Source: Perognathus longimembris pacificus (taxonomy: Eukaryota; Chordata; Mammalia; Rodentia; Heteromyidae). Taken from it: a stretch of 64,000 nucleotides of DNA. Position 1 is the stretch's first letter. Each line of letters opens with the position of its first letter. Location of the stretch: contig NC_063164.1 of NCBI RefSeq assembly GCF_023159225.1, positions 75,225,800 to 75,289,799 on the forward strand. The letters run 5' to 3'. A program made the position numbers and the translations under genes. Shown in pieces: positions 21,420-32,125 of the stretch. The notes below the pieces were generated by a model. The model saw nothing but the letters and a program-made list of their open reading frames with translations. It had not been told where the DNA came from and made no database searches.

Positions 21420-21962
21420 TTTAATCAGTCATAGGGCTTAAAATCAGGCCTTGTCACTGTCCCTGAACTTTTCTGCTTAAGGCTCTCTATCACTTTGAAC
21501 CATATAAAAATGAACTCCAAAAAATGGAAAAAAGAGGATTTTTTAAATGTACTGTTTACAATTATTTCTTTTTTCATTCTTTTTCTGCCTTTGCTTTACT
21601 CCCTGTTGTGTACCTTTTCTCTTGTATATCGATTTATCTGATTTGGGGAAAGGAAGGGGAATCACTGTGGGACAAATGGTGAACTAATGAAACAGGGATA
21701 CTGACTAGACACTATGTTGGAAATGAACTTAACTTGGGGTGAGGGAAGCAGGAGATAATGAAGGAGGGGTGACACTCTTCAAAATGAAATGTACTCATTA
21801 CTTATATGACTGTAACCTCTCAGTTCACCACCTTTACAATGAAAAAAAAAAATTAAGAGACTCATGGACTTTCCTGTCCTGGCTAGCTTAGAACAGTGAT
21901 CCTTAGATCTCAGCTTCCTTAGTAGCTAAGATTACAGGCATAAGGCACTAACACCTGGCCTA
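21420..21962 (-). mobile_element. Composite SINE (B1 + Geo) split by a retroelement 3' end
   Basis: The reversed Geo half at 21420-21505 (AGGGCTTAAAATCAGGCCTT, CACTGTCCCTGAACTTTTC) and the reversed B1 half at 21857-21962 (CTCATGGACTTTCCTGTCCT, GATCTCAGCTTCCTTAGTAG, GATTACAGGCATAAGG) are the two ends of one minus-strand SINE. The 350 bp between them are foreign and end in a plus-strand A-run. Confidence 0.7.
21510..21856 (+). mobile_element. L1-like 3' end nested in a SINE
   Basis: Shares the layout of the L1 3' UTRs here: a purine-rich middle (GGGGTGAGGGAAGCAGGAGA), GTACTCATTACTTATATGAC, TGTAACCTCTCAGTTCACC, TTTACAATG, then an A-run at 21841-21850. More diverged than the young L1s, so probably an older subfamily. 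Confidence 0.6.
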
Positions 21963-21981
21963 TTAACTTATTTTGTAGAAT

Positions 21982-21994
21982 TAGAACTATATTC
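21982..21994. repeat. 13-bp target-site duplication, left copy
   Basis: TAGAACTATATTC, repeated perfectly at 22211-22223 around an IDL-Geo SINE. Confidence 0.93.
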
Positions 21995-22210
21995 CTTTTT
22001 TTTTTTTTTTTTTTTTTTTGCCTGTCCTGGGCCTTGGACTCAGGGCCTGAGCACTGTCCCTGGCTTCTTCCCGCTCAAGGCTAGCACCCTGCCACTTGAG
22101 CCACAGCGCCGCTTCTGGCCGTTTTCTGTATATGTGGTGCTGGGGAATCGAACCTAAGGCCTTGTGTATCCGAGGCAGGCACTCTTGCCACTAGGCTATC
22201 TCCCCAGCCC
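21995..22210 (-). mobile_element. IDL-Geo dimeric SINE, young copy
   Basis: Reversed: a T-run tail, the Geo half (GCCTGTCCTGGGCCTTGGAC ... CCACAGCGCCGCTTCTGGCC), then the ID-like half (TATGTGGTGCTGGGGAATCG ... CTAGGCTATCTCCCCAGCCC). The ID-like half keeps a good A box and the B-box-like TCGAACC (reversed). Perfect 13-bp TSD. Confidence 0.95.
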
Positions 22211-22223
22211 TAGAACTATATTC
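22211..22223. repeat. 13-bp target-site duplication, right copy
   Basis: Perfect copy of 21982-21994. Confidence 0.93.
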
Positions 22224-22559
22224 TTGAAACTAATTCTTGGAATAAGTAGTCATATAGGAAAGCAGCAGAGAGGACATTCTTCCCATAGCTGACCATGTTA
22301 TAGAATTCTGCATGAATTGGCTCAATATGCTTTTACTTTTTTGAAAAATATAGATGCCTAACAAATCCTCAGAGAAGTGTCACTACTGTAAACCTCAGAT
22401 TCTTATTCTTACTTCATCATTAAGAGGAGAGAGTTTGTAGTTCTAAATGGTGTTTCACAACATTTCTATTACTCCTGCAACAAATTCCTACAAACTCTTT
22501 TTAAAAAAATACTCTATGAGCAGTAATCAACTGTATAGCTTTATATATGAGTTACATAA
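22224..22559. other. Unique sequence, nothing recognised
   Basis: AT-rich spacer. Confidence 0.4.
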
Positions 22560-23800
22560 AAGCATATACTATAATGTAATTTGATCATATTCACCTTCTC
22601 TATTAGTCTTTTTTATCACCCCTGTTCCAAGCTCCCTATCCCTTTTTAACTTACCTGCAGAAATTTTAAATGATACTTAATATTACCTTTTCATTATTTT
22701 TACATCCAATATACTTTGGTCATATTCTTCTTCCAATGCATTCACTTCTCACCTCCCACTGGCTCCTTCCAAATAGTTCCTCTTTCATGTCCTTTTTTTA
22801 CTGTTCATATTCCATATATGTGAGAAAAACATGCTAAATTTGTCTTTTTTAGGTCTGGGTTATTTCACATAAAATTATGATCTCCAGTTCCATCCATTTT
22901 CCTGCAGATGTCAAAATTACATTCTCCTTATGGCTTAAAATTACTCTATAATATATATATACTGCCTTTCTTTATCTATCCATTGGTGAGCTTATTTCAT
23001 GATTCCTAGGCTGGCTGATTCCATAGCTTGGCTATTGTGAATAGTGAACGTTCAGGTATCTCTATTGTATACAGGTTTACATATCTTCAAGTATCTGCGC
23101 AAGAGTGGTATGGCATGATCATACTCTCTTTTCACTTTCTCCTCTATTTTTAGTATACTCCACTATAATGATTCCCATAATAACTGTGCTAACTTAAATT
23201 CCTAGCACAGTATACGAAGGTTCCTTTTTCGACAATATTCTCATCAACATTTGGTTGTTTGTTTTCTTGATGATATCCATTCTGACTGGGAGATAAAATC
23301 TCAGTAATGTTTTGATTTGGATTTTCCTAATAGCAGGAACGTTGAACATTTCTTCCTACGCTTATTGGTCATTTGTAGTTTTCTTTTGAAATTAAACTGT
23401 TCTATTCATTTACCCTATTATGGATCAGATTATTTGTTCTTTTGATATTTCTGAATTATTATTATGAGTTATTATTCATATTATTTCTAAGTTCTTTATA
23501 TATTCTAAATAGAAATTCCTTAACAGATGAATTGTGGGCAATTCTGCCTTATGTAGGCTTTCTCTTACGCAGATAATTGTTGTCTTCGATATATACAAAT
23601 CTTTAATCTGATGACTATCTCATTTATCATTCTTATATATTCTGCAATATTACAATCCTGTTTAGAAACATGTTTTTTTATATGCCTGTATCTTTATGTG
23701 TTCTCACTATGTATTTTTTCAAAGTAATTTCAAAGTTTTGAGTCTTATGTCTTTCATGTATTTTGGATTGATTATTTTTTCATGGTGAGATAGTGATTTA
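22560..23800 (-). mobile_element. Ancient L1 remnant, ORF2 3' part
   Basis: Reversed L1 ORF2 landmarks can be followed in order despite heavy decay: TTATCTATCCATTGGTGAGC, GCTATTGTGAATAGTG, GACAATATTCTCATCAACAT, TCTTGATGATATCCATTCTG, TGTTTTGATTTGGATTTTCC, then the upstream thumb-side region ending GTATTTTGGATTGATTATTT. No open frame survives. It is much older than the L1s at 7.3, 34.2 and 45.6 kb. Confidence 0.75.
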
Positions 23801-23944
23801 GTTTTAGTCATCTATGTAAAACTACCACAAAATTATTGGCTTAAAACAACATAGATTTATTATCTGAATGGCTTAGGGGTCCAAAATCTCTTTGGATTAA
23901 AATTGAAGTGTGAGTAGTAATTGTTTCTTCTGAAAGTTCCAAGG
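23801..23944 (+). repeat. Left part of an ancient dispersed repeat (class unresolved)
   Basis: Phrases such as ACTACCACAAAATTATTGGC and TTAAAACAACATAGATTTAT are familiar from an old mammalian repeat. Its other end seems to be at 24845-25085, split apart by an L1. Confidence 0.45.
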
Positions 23945-24840
23945 AAAATAATTTTGGTTTTTTTTCTTTTAATTTTTAATTTTATTGTTATTATCTTAAA
24001 GTAATTGTACAAAGTTGATATTTATCAAAGCAGTTCATGAATACAATACATGTTGATCAGTGTCACCCATTGCAACATTCTCACTCAGCTCTTTCCTATC
24101 TACCCCTTCTCTAACTCTTCTTCATTTTGTAGAATAAAAATTGAATTCTTGATTGAATTCACCCCCTCTATCCTCTCCATTCTTTTACTTATTGACCCCA
24201 CCACATCCCTTGCTGATGCTTTTTTTTATACTTGACTTTGCCTTTTAAAGGAGTACACTGAATCCCCCATTGAATCAACTGTATATCACAATAAATTTGT
24301 ATACATTTGCATACCACTCAACATATTTACTTATAAGTCTATAAGTTATGTCTACCTTCCACAAACCAACATACATACTTTATCTCTCTCGATCTGAATT
24401 ACTTCACTTAACATAATTTTTCTGAGTTTTGACAAATGATACATTATCATTCTATCTAATTGAATATGAGTAAAATTCCACTGTATGTATGAACACCACA
24501 TTTTCTTGATTGATTTTTCCATCGAGGGGAATCTGGGCTGCTTCTATACCATGGGCTATAGTGAATAGTGCTGCAATGAACATAGTTGTGCTAGTGTCTT
24601 TACTGCATCCTGGTTTGAAATCTTTTACATAAATTCTTTAGAAGTGGAATTGCTGCATCGCAGCATCATTCTATGTTTAAGTTTTTGAGGGTCCTCTACA
24701 GTTCTTTCCAGCATGGTTGAACAAGTTTACATTGCCACCAACAGTGCATTCTGGTTTCTTTTTGCCATATCCTTGGCAGCATCCATATCATTTGTTTTCT
24801 TCATAATGATCATTCTAACTAGAGTCTTTCCTAGCTTCTA
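23945..24840 (-). mobile_element. Old L1 3' end (3' UTR plus ORF2 tail), minus strand
   Basis: A reversed A/T-rich tail (23955-23985), reversed 3' UTR (TTGATCAGTGTCACCC, CATTTGCATACCACTCAACA), then the ORF2 tail: CACCACATTTTCTTGATTGA, GTGCTGCAATGAACATAGTT, ACATTGCCACCAACAGTGCA. No intact frame. It appears inserted into the older repeat on either side. Confidence 0.8.
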
Positions 24841-24844
24841 AACT

Positions 24845-25085
24845 TCCTTAATTTATGAAGTGTATTTTCATCTTCTACATGCATTTTGCCAAATTAACTT
24901 CCACACCCACAACTCTGTCTTTCCACTTACCTTTTTCAGAAGGAACCTTGAAATCATATTGGTCTGCCTTGATCTTCCAGGATATGTATCCTTCTCAAAA
25001 ACTGTAAAATAATCATGCCTCACTTGACATGTAATGGGATTACATTCACAGGTGCTAATAATTAAGATGTGCATAGTGGTTTCTC
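24845..25085 (+). repeat. Right part of an ancient dispersed repeat (class unresolved)
   Basis: Resembles the distal part of the repeat that starts at 23801: TTGATCTTCCAGGATATGTA, TCACTTGACATGTAATGGGA, TTCACAGGTGCTAATAATTA. Diverged, so the link is tentative. Confidence 0.4.
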
Positions 25086-26406
25086 ACCATTCACACCAAT
25101 GCACAAATGTCTATCATCATCATGTTTTTAGAACTTTACATTATGTGCCCTTTACCACATAATTTCTTTAAAGTATGATTTATCTCAGTTATATGGGCCA
25201 ATTATATTAAAAATGGATTATTGAAGAATATATGAATAATGACAGGAAATTGCTCCTATGGCAGCAATGGCACAAAGCCTTGAAAATCAATAGTCAAAAG
25301 AAAGAAGGAGCACCTGGAACCCTAAATTAACTTAGGTTTTAACAGAATAACATCACTTTAAGAGAATATCCTTGCTTTATCAGGATTTTTTATACATGAG
25401 TTGGCAGGAATAGGTCTATCATGGTCCCTCAGTAAAGCACAAAGAAAATAAGACAAGTAGATATTTTTTGAACTTTCTTTTCCTGGCTATATAAGCAGTT
25501 GAATCAAGATAGAAGGCAGAGGGCAACCCACTGAGTTACCACTGAGATGCTTAAGGATCAAAGCGAGTAAAGAAAATAAAACTGAATACGGAGGATTTAT
25601 TTGCCCTTCCTTATTCTTGTCCTTTGTTCCAAATTTTTAGAAGTACATATTATTATCAGGTGACATAAAGAGTCTCATCTGCTGCCACATTATTACAAAA
25701 TTATGGCCATTCAACAACAACAACAACCTGAAACACACATGATAAAATCATAGGACTGAGGGAAAGGAAGGTAGAGGCAAAGAAATAATTTATATGGAAT
25801 GCAGTTGATCCTATACTGTTATGACAACGTTGATACTTATAGTTTTCTTCATTCACCACTGTTAATTTTTGCCTTCTGCCAGAACTTCTTAATGGAGAAC
25901 CCATATGTTTTGGTACTGATATAATTTCTCATGGACCATTGCAATATGACATATGAGTAAAATCTAATGAATTGTGGTTTGTAGAAATGATGCTCTTTTC
26001 CATCCTAGTGTAGTAACAATCAACTTAGATGATCAGGGTAAGTCCATCTTGAATACAATGATATTTAATGAAAGGTGATTCTGGACTCTGATGAAAGCAT
26101 TTCTTCCATGAAGAGTAGAACTTCCAAAGATACCAAACTTAAGTTCATTTTACATTAGAAAAATTTATTAGTTACAATTGACAGAGAGTGGCTAATCACA
26201 GTTCTATTCCTGCATTAGTGGAAACATGTATCCTGCATTTGGAACAGATAACATCATATATAAATAACAATTTTGAGACCTATATTATACCCTTTATAAT
26301 AGCATAAGAAGGTACAATAGCATAAGAAAAAAGCTGTTATAGTAACTATATCTTTGTTTCAGCTTTGCAGTTTATCTCCTCTGAGAATTGTCCAAACTCC
26401 CTTTCC
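25086..26406. other. 1.3 kb of unique sequence, no gene seen
   Basis: Contains a short CAA run at 25713-25728. Open frames are below 70 codons and unrecognised. Confidence 0.4.
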
Positions 26407-26423
26407 AACACAAACACACACAC

Positions 26424-26465
<42 letters not shown>
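26407..26465 (+). repeat. (CA)n microsatellite
   Basis: About 28 CA units with one CG interruption. Confidence 0.97.
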
Positions 26466-26467
<2 letters not shown>

Positions 26468-27744
26468 TCAATCAAAGGGTTTTGAGTCTGTGAACTATAT
26501 TAGTTCCAGGAATTGAGTGCAAGGCTACATATAAACACCTTGGCAATTCAACTCAAATTAATGTAACACAATAGTATTTTTCACAAATGAGAAACACCTT
26601 AGTAAAGTACACATCTATTTTTATCTCTGGCTATTCCATGACTGATGAATAATTGCCATAAAACCCTTCAAGCCAAATACTCATTACCACTTCAACCTTG
26701 GAACTTATTAAGATAATGGCACTCAACTTGTCTCTGCTGGTTAAGAGTGACATGTGGTCTCTACCACTCTGTGGTTCGAGTATTTCATGGAAATCTGGAG
26801 TCCCAGGACAATGGCTCATCTCCTCCTGTGATCTCCAGCCTTAAGAGAACCGCTGCAGGCACTGGTAGTTATTTTCCAAATATTCTGACTGCTCAGATGA
26901 AGAACATGTTTAGCGGATAGTTGAATAGATTGTATATTAAAGGTTCACCTCAAAGTTTCACTTCCATAGCCTTTAAAATTTTCTCACAATACCTACTCCA
27001 ATGAGTCCACATAATTATCTCCTCAATAACTGTAGATCACCACCGATCATCACTTGTCCTTATCATCACTGTGTCTAGTCCCCAATTCACCATGTGTACC
27101 TCACCCCCAGGAAGATAACCCAATTCAGAAAATCCCAAAAAACAATACAGTCAACCATGTAGATAAATTTGCCTAATCTATTCTTACTTTTTCTCCTTGG
27201 CTTAAAATCCCTAGACATTTTTCAAACAATGCTATACAGACTTCTACTGATTTGACTTGATAAAGTCCTCAAACACTTTTGTGTTTACTTCCTTCCTAAG
27301 CAGGCATTGTATTTCTATCCACTCTCTCCTGTTTACTCCCTTTCCATTACTACTGACTCTGTAGCTTAGGTAAGTCACTCCATGTATGTTAGTCTTCCCT
27401 TTAAAGTGAAGTTAGCTACTGTGCGTGGTAAAAAATAGGCAATATAAGCAATTATCTAACAACACAGACTGTAGGACATTCAAAGCAAACACTATGGCAC
27501 AGATTTTAGGATGTTAGTACACAAATGTAGTATTACCTCCCTTTGAGAACCAAACTTAATCCATATCCTCAAGTATAAGAAAAAATCTCAACAACAGCAA
27601 CAACAAAAAACTGAACCAGAGAGCATGCCATATGGTTCGCCACGTTCATGTCCTGTCTCCTGTCTCCTGGCTCTTCTCTGGTCACCATAGTGTTCCACTT
27701 CAGCTCTCCATTGGAACTGAATTGGTTTGTTGATAATTTTGTGT
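26466..27744. other. 1.3 kb of unique sequence, no gene seen
   Basis: No repeat family or coding homology recognised. The 118-codon frame 27648-28004 runs into the L1 fragment at 27745 and has no recognisable domain. Confidence 0.4.
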
Positions 27745-27870
27745 GTGTTTTTAATTTATTTTATTGTCAAGGTGATATGCAGAAGGGTTACAGTTACATA
27801 CATAAGGCAGTGAGTACATTTTGTTGGTATTGTTTTTGTTCTTTGTTTCCTCTCTGGCCTTCATGGCTCA
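27745..27870 (-). mobile_element. L1 3' UTR fragment, minus strand
   Basis: Reversed L1 tail: TTTATTGTCAAGGTGATATG, CAGAAGGGTTACAGTTACAT, AAGGCAGTGAGTACATTTT. Same layout as the 3' terminus of the L1 at 34219, but diverged. Confidence 0.72.
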
Positions 27871-28020
27871 GTGTTAAGTGTATGTTCTGGCTGCTGGTCT
27901 TTGAGACAGAAGCCTACCATATAGTCACTGGCCTTTTAATAAAGACTCCAGTTTTGATCTTTAAAAAAATGAACCAGTATTACAAAATTCTCTTCTACAT
28001 ATGATATAATTTTAAATATT

Positions 28021-28034
28021 AAAAATTAATTTAA
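28021..28034. repeat. Target-site duplication, left copy
   Basis: AAAAATTAATTTAA. Repeated at about 28235-28248 after the SINE poly(A), so the leading A residues are ambiguous. The site TATT/AAAAA fits L1 endonuclease preference. Confidence 0.8.
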
Positions 28035-28234
28035 GGGCTGGGGATATAGCCTAGTGGCAAGAGTGCCTGCCTCGGATACACGAGGCCCTAGGTTCGATTC
28101 CCCAGCACCACATATACAGAAAACGGCCAGAAGCGGCGCTGTGGCTCAAGTGGCAGAGTGCTAGCCTTGAGCGGGAAGAAGCCAGGGACAGTGCTCAGGC
28201 CCTGAGTCCAAGGCCCAGGACTGGCAAAAAAAAA
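28035..28234 (+). mobile_element. IDL-Geo dimeric SINE, young copy
   Basis: Left ID-like half 28035-28121: GGGCTGGGGATATAGCCTAG contains the A box, GGTTCGATTCC is a perfect tRNA-type B box. Right Geo half from CGGCCAGAAGCGGCGCTGTG to GAGTCCAAGGCCCAGGACTG, then an A-run. Both halves are close to the other young copies. Confidence 0.96.
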
Positions 28235-28248
28235 AAAAATTAATTTAA

Positions 28249-29894
28249 TTTAATATAGACTCACACATAGTAGGCACACCACAATATTTGTGGAATTCAG
28301 TTTGAATCTGTATAACTGTCCTTGGAGTTCATTATCCTTCAAGTCTCTCCAAAGAAAAAAAATCCATAGAATATCCAGATTTACTTGTAAAAGATAAAGG
28401 CACCATAAATTGATAATTTAATTACTCATGAGTGGGACTGATAGTGAGTCTGGAGTATACTTAACAAGTTTTGTTTTCATGAAAGCCTTCATTTTCACTG
28501 ACATTGGCAATAAAATTATGAGTCTTAGCTCCAGTGTGGTAATTATATCAAACTCAGCTTGGGAGGGTGAAAGTGCTCAGTAGAGAGCAGTTGCCCTTGT
28601 TCAGAAGGAAAAAAACTTAGAAAGGATAAATTATTACTTATTAAATTCATCTTACTTAGGGAGTGACAATGTTCTGATGGAAACATAACAATAAAACTAC
28701 TGACAGAAACAGACTTTCTGCTTGTATGGCTGAAGAAAAGGGAATGATGGTAAAATAGGACCAAAGAAAATTCATTTATTCACTACTAACATATTTTATT
28801 CTCCTAAAGAATAAAACTCTTCCCACTTTCCTCTGGGAGGAATGTGTAAGCATATTGTTTCTCCACATGTTTTAATTTATACTAATATTTCACCAATTAC
28901 TTTGTTGGGGAACACCCTTTTAAAAGCTGAGCTGATTCATTTCGGAATAACATGCCATCTAATTGTGATGTCAATGCTAATTGTTTGAAGGATGGACAGA
29001 CAACATGGACAAATGAACATATGTATGTGTTACAAGGCTATGTGCATTCTTTGGGGAGAAAAACTTTCTTAATAGCAAAAAGGTGCAATATATAAACTCA
29101 TTGTTAGAATGATCTATTAGAAATTCATTTTTCTGTATACTTCCCCAATGTGCAAAACTGAGATACAAAACAACCATTGCATGATGTGCTTCAAAAATAT
29201 ACCAGATGTTTTTTTCCATTCTTGTGGGAACCTGTGGATTAGCCTTCCCACATGAGCAATCCCTAGGCAGAAAGATCATTTCCTCCTCCTTTTCCCAACA
29301 ACTCTGTTGCAATTGCAGGACATTATGGGAAATTTGCCACAATATGTGGGACACTTTGGTCTCTCACTGGAATTGTACAAGCATGCATTGCCTCTGTTTG
29401 AAGCAGGAATCAAGATATTTATTTCATATGGTGAGATCTAACATAACATAACACTTCAGGAGGGGACCAGGAGGTTTCCTTCCTTTTCCAAAGTCATTAG
29501 AACTGACAGCATACTTCATTAGTTTAGTCAAACTACAGACTAGAAAGGCATAACCATTAGCTACAGATATCCCTGCTGATTTACAGTGCTGGAGATTGCA
29601 ACATTGTATCTTGGTGCTGGCAGGGAGCAAAGGGAGCTGGCAAACCCATTCAAAACTGGGTTCTTCTCTTAGAAGAAATTTAAGCAACAGAAGTTTGAGC
29701 AACAACGCACCATTGTTCTTACATTTTATTCCCTTGGTAGGCCTGGTAGAACCAAAAACAGGAAAATGGCTACTTCTAAAGAAGAACCCAAATTGTCAAC
29801 ATAGGTCTTTATTTAGACAAGGAAGAAACTTATTTTTAAAGTAAATTTCTCTGGAAGAGTAATAATTCAGTTTACAGGGGAAATACGCTTTAAA
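28249..29894. other. 1.6 kb of unique sequence, no gene seen
   Basis: Open frames 28977-29354 minus (125 codons) and 29424-29705 minus (93 codons) have no recognisable domain and no supporting context. Confidence 0.4.
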
Positions 29895-30010
29895 AAATTG
29901 TATTATCCTTTTGAAGTTGTACAAATGAGTTTCAATTCAACATGTCAGTTATTAAGTACAATGCATCTTGATCAATGACTCCTTCCATCATTCTCCTGCA
30001 AATGCTTTTT
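29895..30010 (-). repeat. Probable old L1 3' UTR fragment
   Basis: GAAGTTGTACAAATGAGTTT and ATCTTGATCAATGACTCCTT resemble the reversed L1 3' UTR at 24010-24070. Short and diverged. Confidence 0.4.
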
Positions 30011-30724
30011 TGAATGTAAAAACATATGAACTCAAATTCTCTACAACATAAAGTTTGAACACACTATTTTATAGAAATTTTAATAAACATTCATTCACTT
30101 TGAGTAATTTTGTAATTGTTTCATTTTTGGAAGCATGTAAAAAAAAAACACCAAACCATAAGAAAGTATAGTGCTTCTACAAGTAATGCTCAATAAATTT
30201 AAAATTAAAAAAAAAAAACCTTTATGTTGACCAACTTCTACCCATTGTCCTAGGCATGTGCCTTAAGTACTGTAAGCTACCAAGTCATGGAGGTTGCATA
30301 ACTATTTTTTATTAATAAACCATTTATTATCTATAATATTACATAGTGAGTTTATTCTAAATAAAATCACTGATTTTTTTAGTTTTCACATGTATCTTTC
30401 AAGCCAGTGAAAAATATGAACAGGCATACACAGACACACACGTGGTATATACACATATTTAATGAGTGACTAGCACCCTACTCGTCTGCTAGTTACAAAA
30501 ATTCTCTGGCTGAAGAAACTAAATACACTATGTTCACTAAAAGTGACATGAAAAAATGGAAAACACCTTTTATGATTGCTTGAGTTGGGGGATGGCATTA
30601 TCTATATATGAGATGTACAACTCTACACTTCCTTAGAATGCTTTAGTTTAATGATCTTTCAAGACACCTCTAGCCATCTTGAAATTCTCATTGAGTTTCT
30701 TCAAATGAGGCCCTTACTCTTTCT
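30011..30724. other. Unique AT-rich sequence
   Basis: Nothing recognised apart from A-runs near 30139 and 30207. Confidence 0.4.
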
Positions 30725-30930
30725 TTTGCATTGGGCTCTGCAGTAAATTATTTAGTCAATTCTGCCTGAATTTTAATTATAACTTCTCTATTTAATATGC
30801 ATAAAGTTAAATCTAAGCCTTAGGTTTTTCACCTTTAACAAAGAATAGTACCAGATTTACAAGGATGATGTAAACATTAGATGAGATGACATATACGAAA
30901 GAAGTAGAATCGCAGAACTGGGCACACAAC
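30725..30930 (+). mobile_element. MIR relic
   Basis: Diverged MIR landmarks in order: GCCTTAGGTTTTTCACCTTT, AAGAATAGTACCAGATTTAC, ATGTAAACATTAGATGAGAT, then AGAACTGGGCACACAA. MIR is a tRNA-derived SINE shared by all mammals, consistent with the decay. Confidence 0.6.
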
Positions 30931-31044
30931 GGTACAAAAAATATGAAACGGAATGGCATTGGAAGAGTTCTTAACTCTTAGTTCTAGGGATCTGGACACA
31001 TAGAAACTACCAAACATCATCATTAGGTGTAACTGAAACAGAAA

Positions 31045-31057
31045 CTTTTATACTTAC
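31045..31057 (-). promoter_or_regulatory. 5' splice-site-like sequence at end of TBC1D5 homology
   Basis: On the minus strand, coding homology stops at GGGTT and the next bases are GTAAGTATAAAAG, a near-ideal vertebrate splice donor. It suggests that the captured RNA kept the start of an intron here. Whether this is a real TBC1D5 exon end must be checked against the gene. Confidence 0.45.
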
Positions 31058-31955
31058 AACCCATATATCTGTGGTGCAATGTCTAGTCTGTTCAAATGAA
31101 TATAGAGCTCAATATCATGTTTCTTCAGTAGATGATCCTGGATCTGGTTGACTTTAGTAATCACAGCAATTGTTGGTCCTAAATCCTGTGGTCTTGCAAA
31201 GGGAATTGGGGTCATCAGAGTTTCTTTCCCCTTTTGACCATCATGCTCAAAAGTAGAAAATCAAGGCTCAGCAGTTTCCATAAGTTGTGAGAACATTGCA
31301 TAGGCATCATGTTCCAGATATTCCGGGTTCAAGAGAGTTTTCATTTCCTCACTGGGCTGTGGAGACTCACTGCATGTAGAAAAGCCTGGTGGTCACAGTA
31401 AAGGATAAAGACTGTAGGTGCTAACAGCTCATGCATACCCTGTTTATAAAGCAACTGCTCATTTTCTCAAGCATAACAGAAAAGAATATCTGTAAGAATT
31501 TTCCTCACATTTTCTTGTTGAAAAAACTGCATTTCAGGAAACGTTCTTTTGACATCTTGTTCAATCATCCATTGAAGCTCTTTATCTTGGAAGAATTTGT
31601 TCCAAAGACTTCCTTCATCCTATGAAAGGGGATTGTTAATCATCAAATCTTGTTGGCCAACAACTTTCTTTGGGTTTGTGATATGTATTTCCTTAATACT
31701 GCTATACCAGGCTCTCAATTCTTTAATTGTACTTATCCATTGACTTTTATCTTGAGGAAGAGCACAAAGAAATAGCTTCCAGCAAATGCTGCAGAACCTG
31801 CTGCTTCTCAGCTGCCCATTAATCCCCTCCTGACTTATAGTTGCCAAATAATTGTTGTTTACAAATAGTTCTTCCCATTCCTTCCTATATGAATCAAAAG
31901 TCCCCTTACAGTCTAGGGTTGAATTTGCTCTTCTTCCATTTTCATTTGAATCTCC
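31058..31955 (-). pseudogene. TBC1D5: Spliced TBC1D5 retrocopy fragment, attached to an LTR
   Basis: TBC1D5 is a TBC-domain protein that acts with retromer and RAB7 in endosome/autophagy traffic. Reading the minus strand from 31955, about 300 codons align continuously with my knowledge of its N-terminal part: GDSNENGRR, YRKEWEELFVNNNYLATI, GINGQLRSSRF, then the TBC domain with KVVGQQDLMINNPLS, NEQLLYKQGMHELLAP, GKETLMTPIPFARPQDLG and KKHDIELYIHLNRL, ending at QIYGL. No introns interrupt it, so it derives from spliced RNA. It is dead: a stop follows NNPLS (near 31617), another follows ILFCYA, a third replaces Trp after AEP, and a 1-bp frameshift lies near the HAV/SESA position. The real protein is near 800 residues, so the C-terminal two thirds are absent. 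No poly(A) follows its 3' end. Confidence 0.88.
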
Positions 31956-32105
31956 AAATGTAGAGAGGAGATGGTTTAGATGTGTAGCCAGCAACGGTAA
32001 AGGTGAGAAGTCCAAAGTGAGTTTCCTCCAGCTGTTAGCAGTTTGGACTGAGGAGGGGCTGTCAAGGAGGTGGATTGGGATCCAGCAACTCCTGACTCTG
32101 TCCCC
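31956..32105 (-). other. Retroviral-type leader between PBS and TBC1D5
   Basis: About 150 bp, minus strand, from just after the primer-binding site (AGGGGACAGAGTCAGGAG) to the point where TBC1D5 homology begins. Not part of any TBC1D5 coding sequence I recognise. The frame is open from an ATG at 32015 into TBC1D5 (MDFSPLPLLATHLNHLLSTF, then GDSNENG), but that start is probably accidental. Confidence 0.65.
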
Positions 32106-32123
32106 TCCCTAGTCACAGCACCA
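32106..32123 (-). promoter_or_regulatory. Retroviral primer-binding site, tRNA-His-like
   Basis: Minus strand TGGTGCTGTGACTAGGGA. It agrees at 14 of 18 positions, including the first six, with the site complementary to the 3' end of tRNA-His used by HERV-H-like ERV1 elements. It lies 2 bp after a terminal CA, the normal distance from an LTR end. Confidence 0.75.
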
Positions 32124-32125
32124 GA

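Noticed and set aside
28035..28234. tRNA gene, because of perfect A and B boxes
   Set aside because: It is the ID-like half of a SINE with poly(A) and TSD; no tRNA cloverleaf or anticodon arm is maintained.
28977..29354. 125-codon minus-strand frame
   Set aside because: No recognisable domain and no supporting signals; at this AT content such a frame can occur by chance, so I left it uncalled.
31058..32015. Functional truncated TBC1D5 or fusion gene
   Set aside because: At least three in-frame stops and a frameshift interrupt the coding sequence; only the first 130 codons or so are open.
31852..32112. 86-codon plus-strand frame
   Set aside because: Antisense to the TBC1D5 retrocopy and leader.
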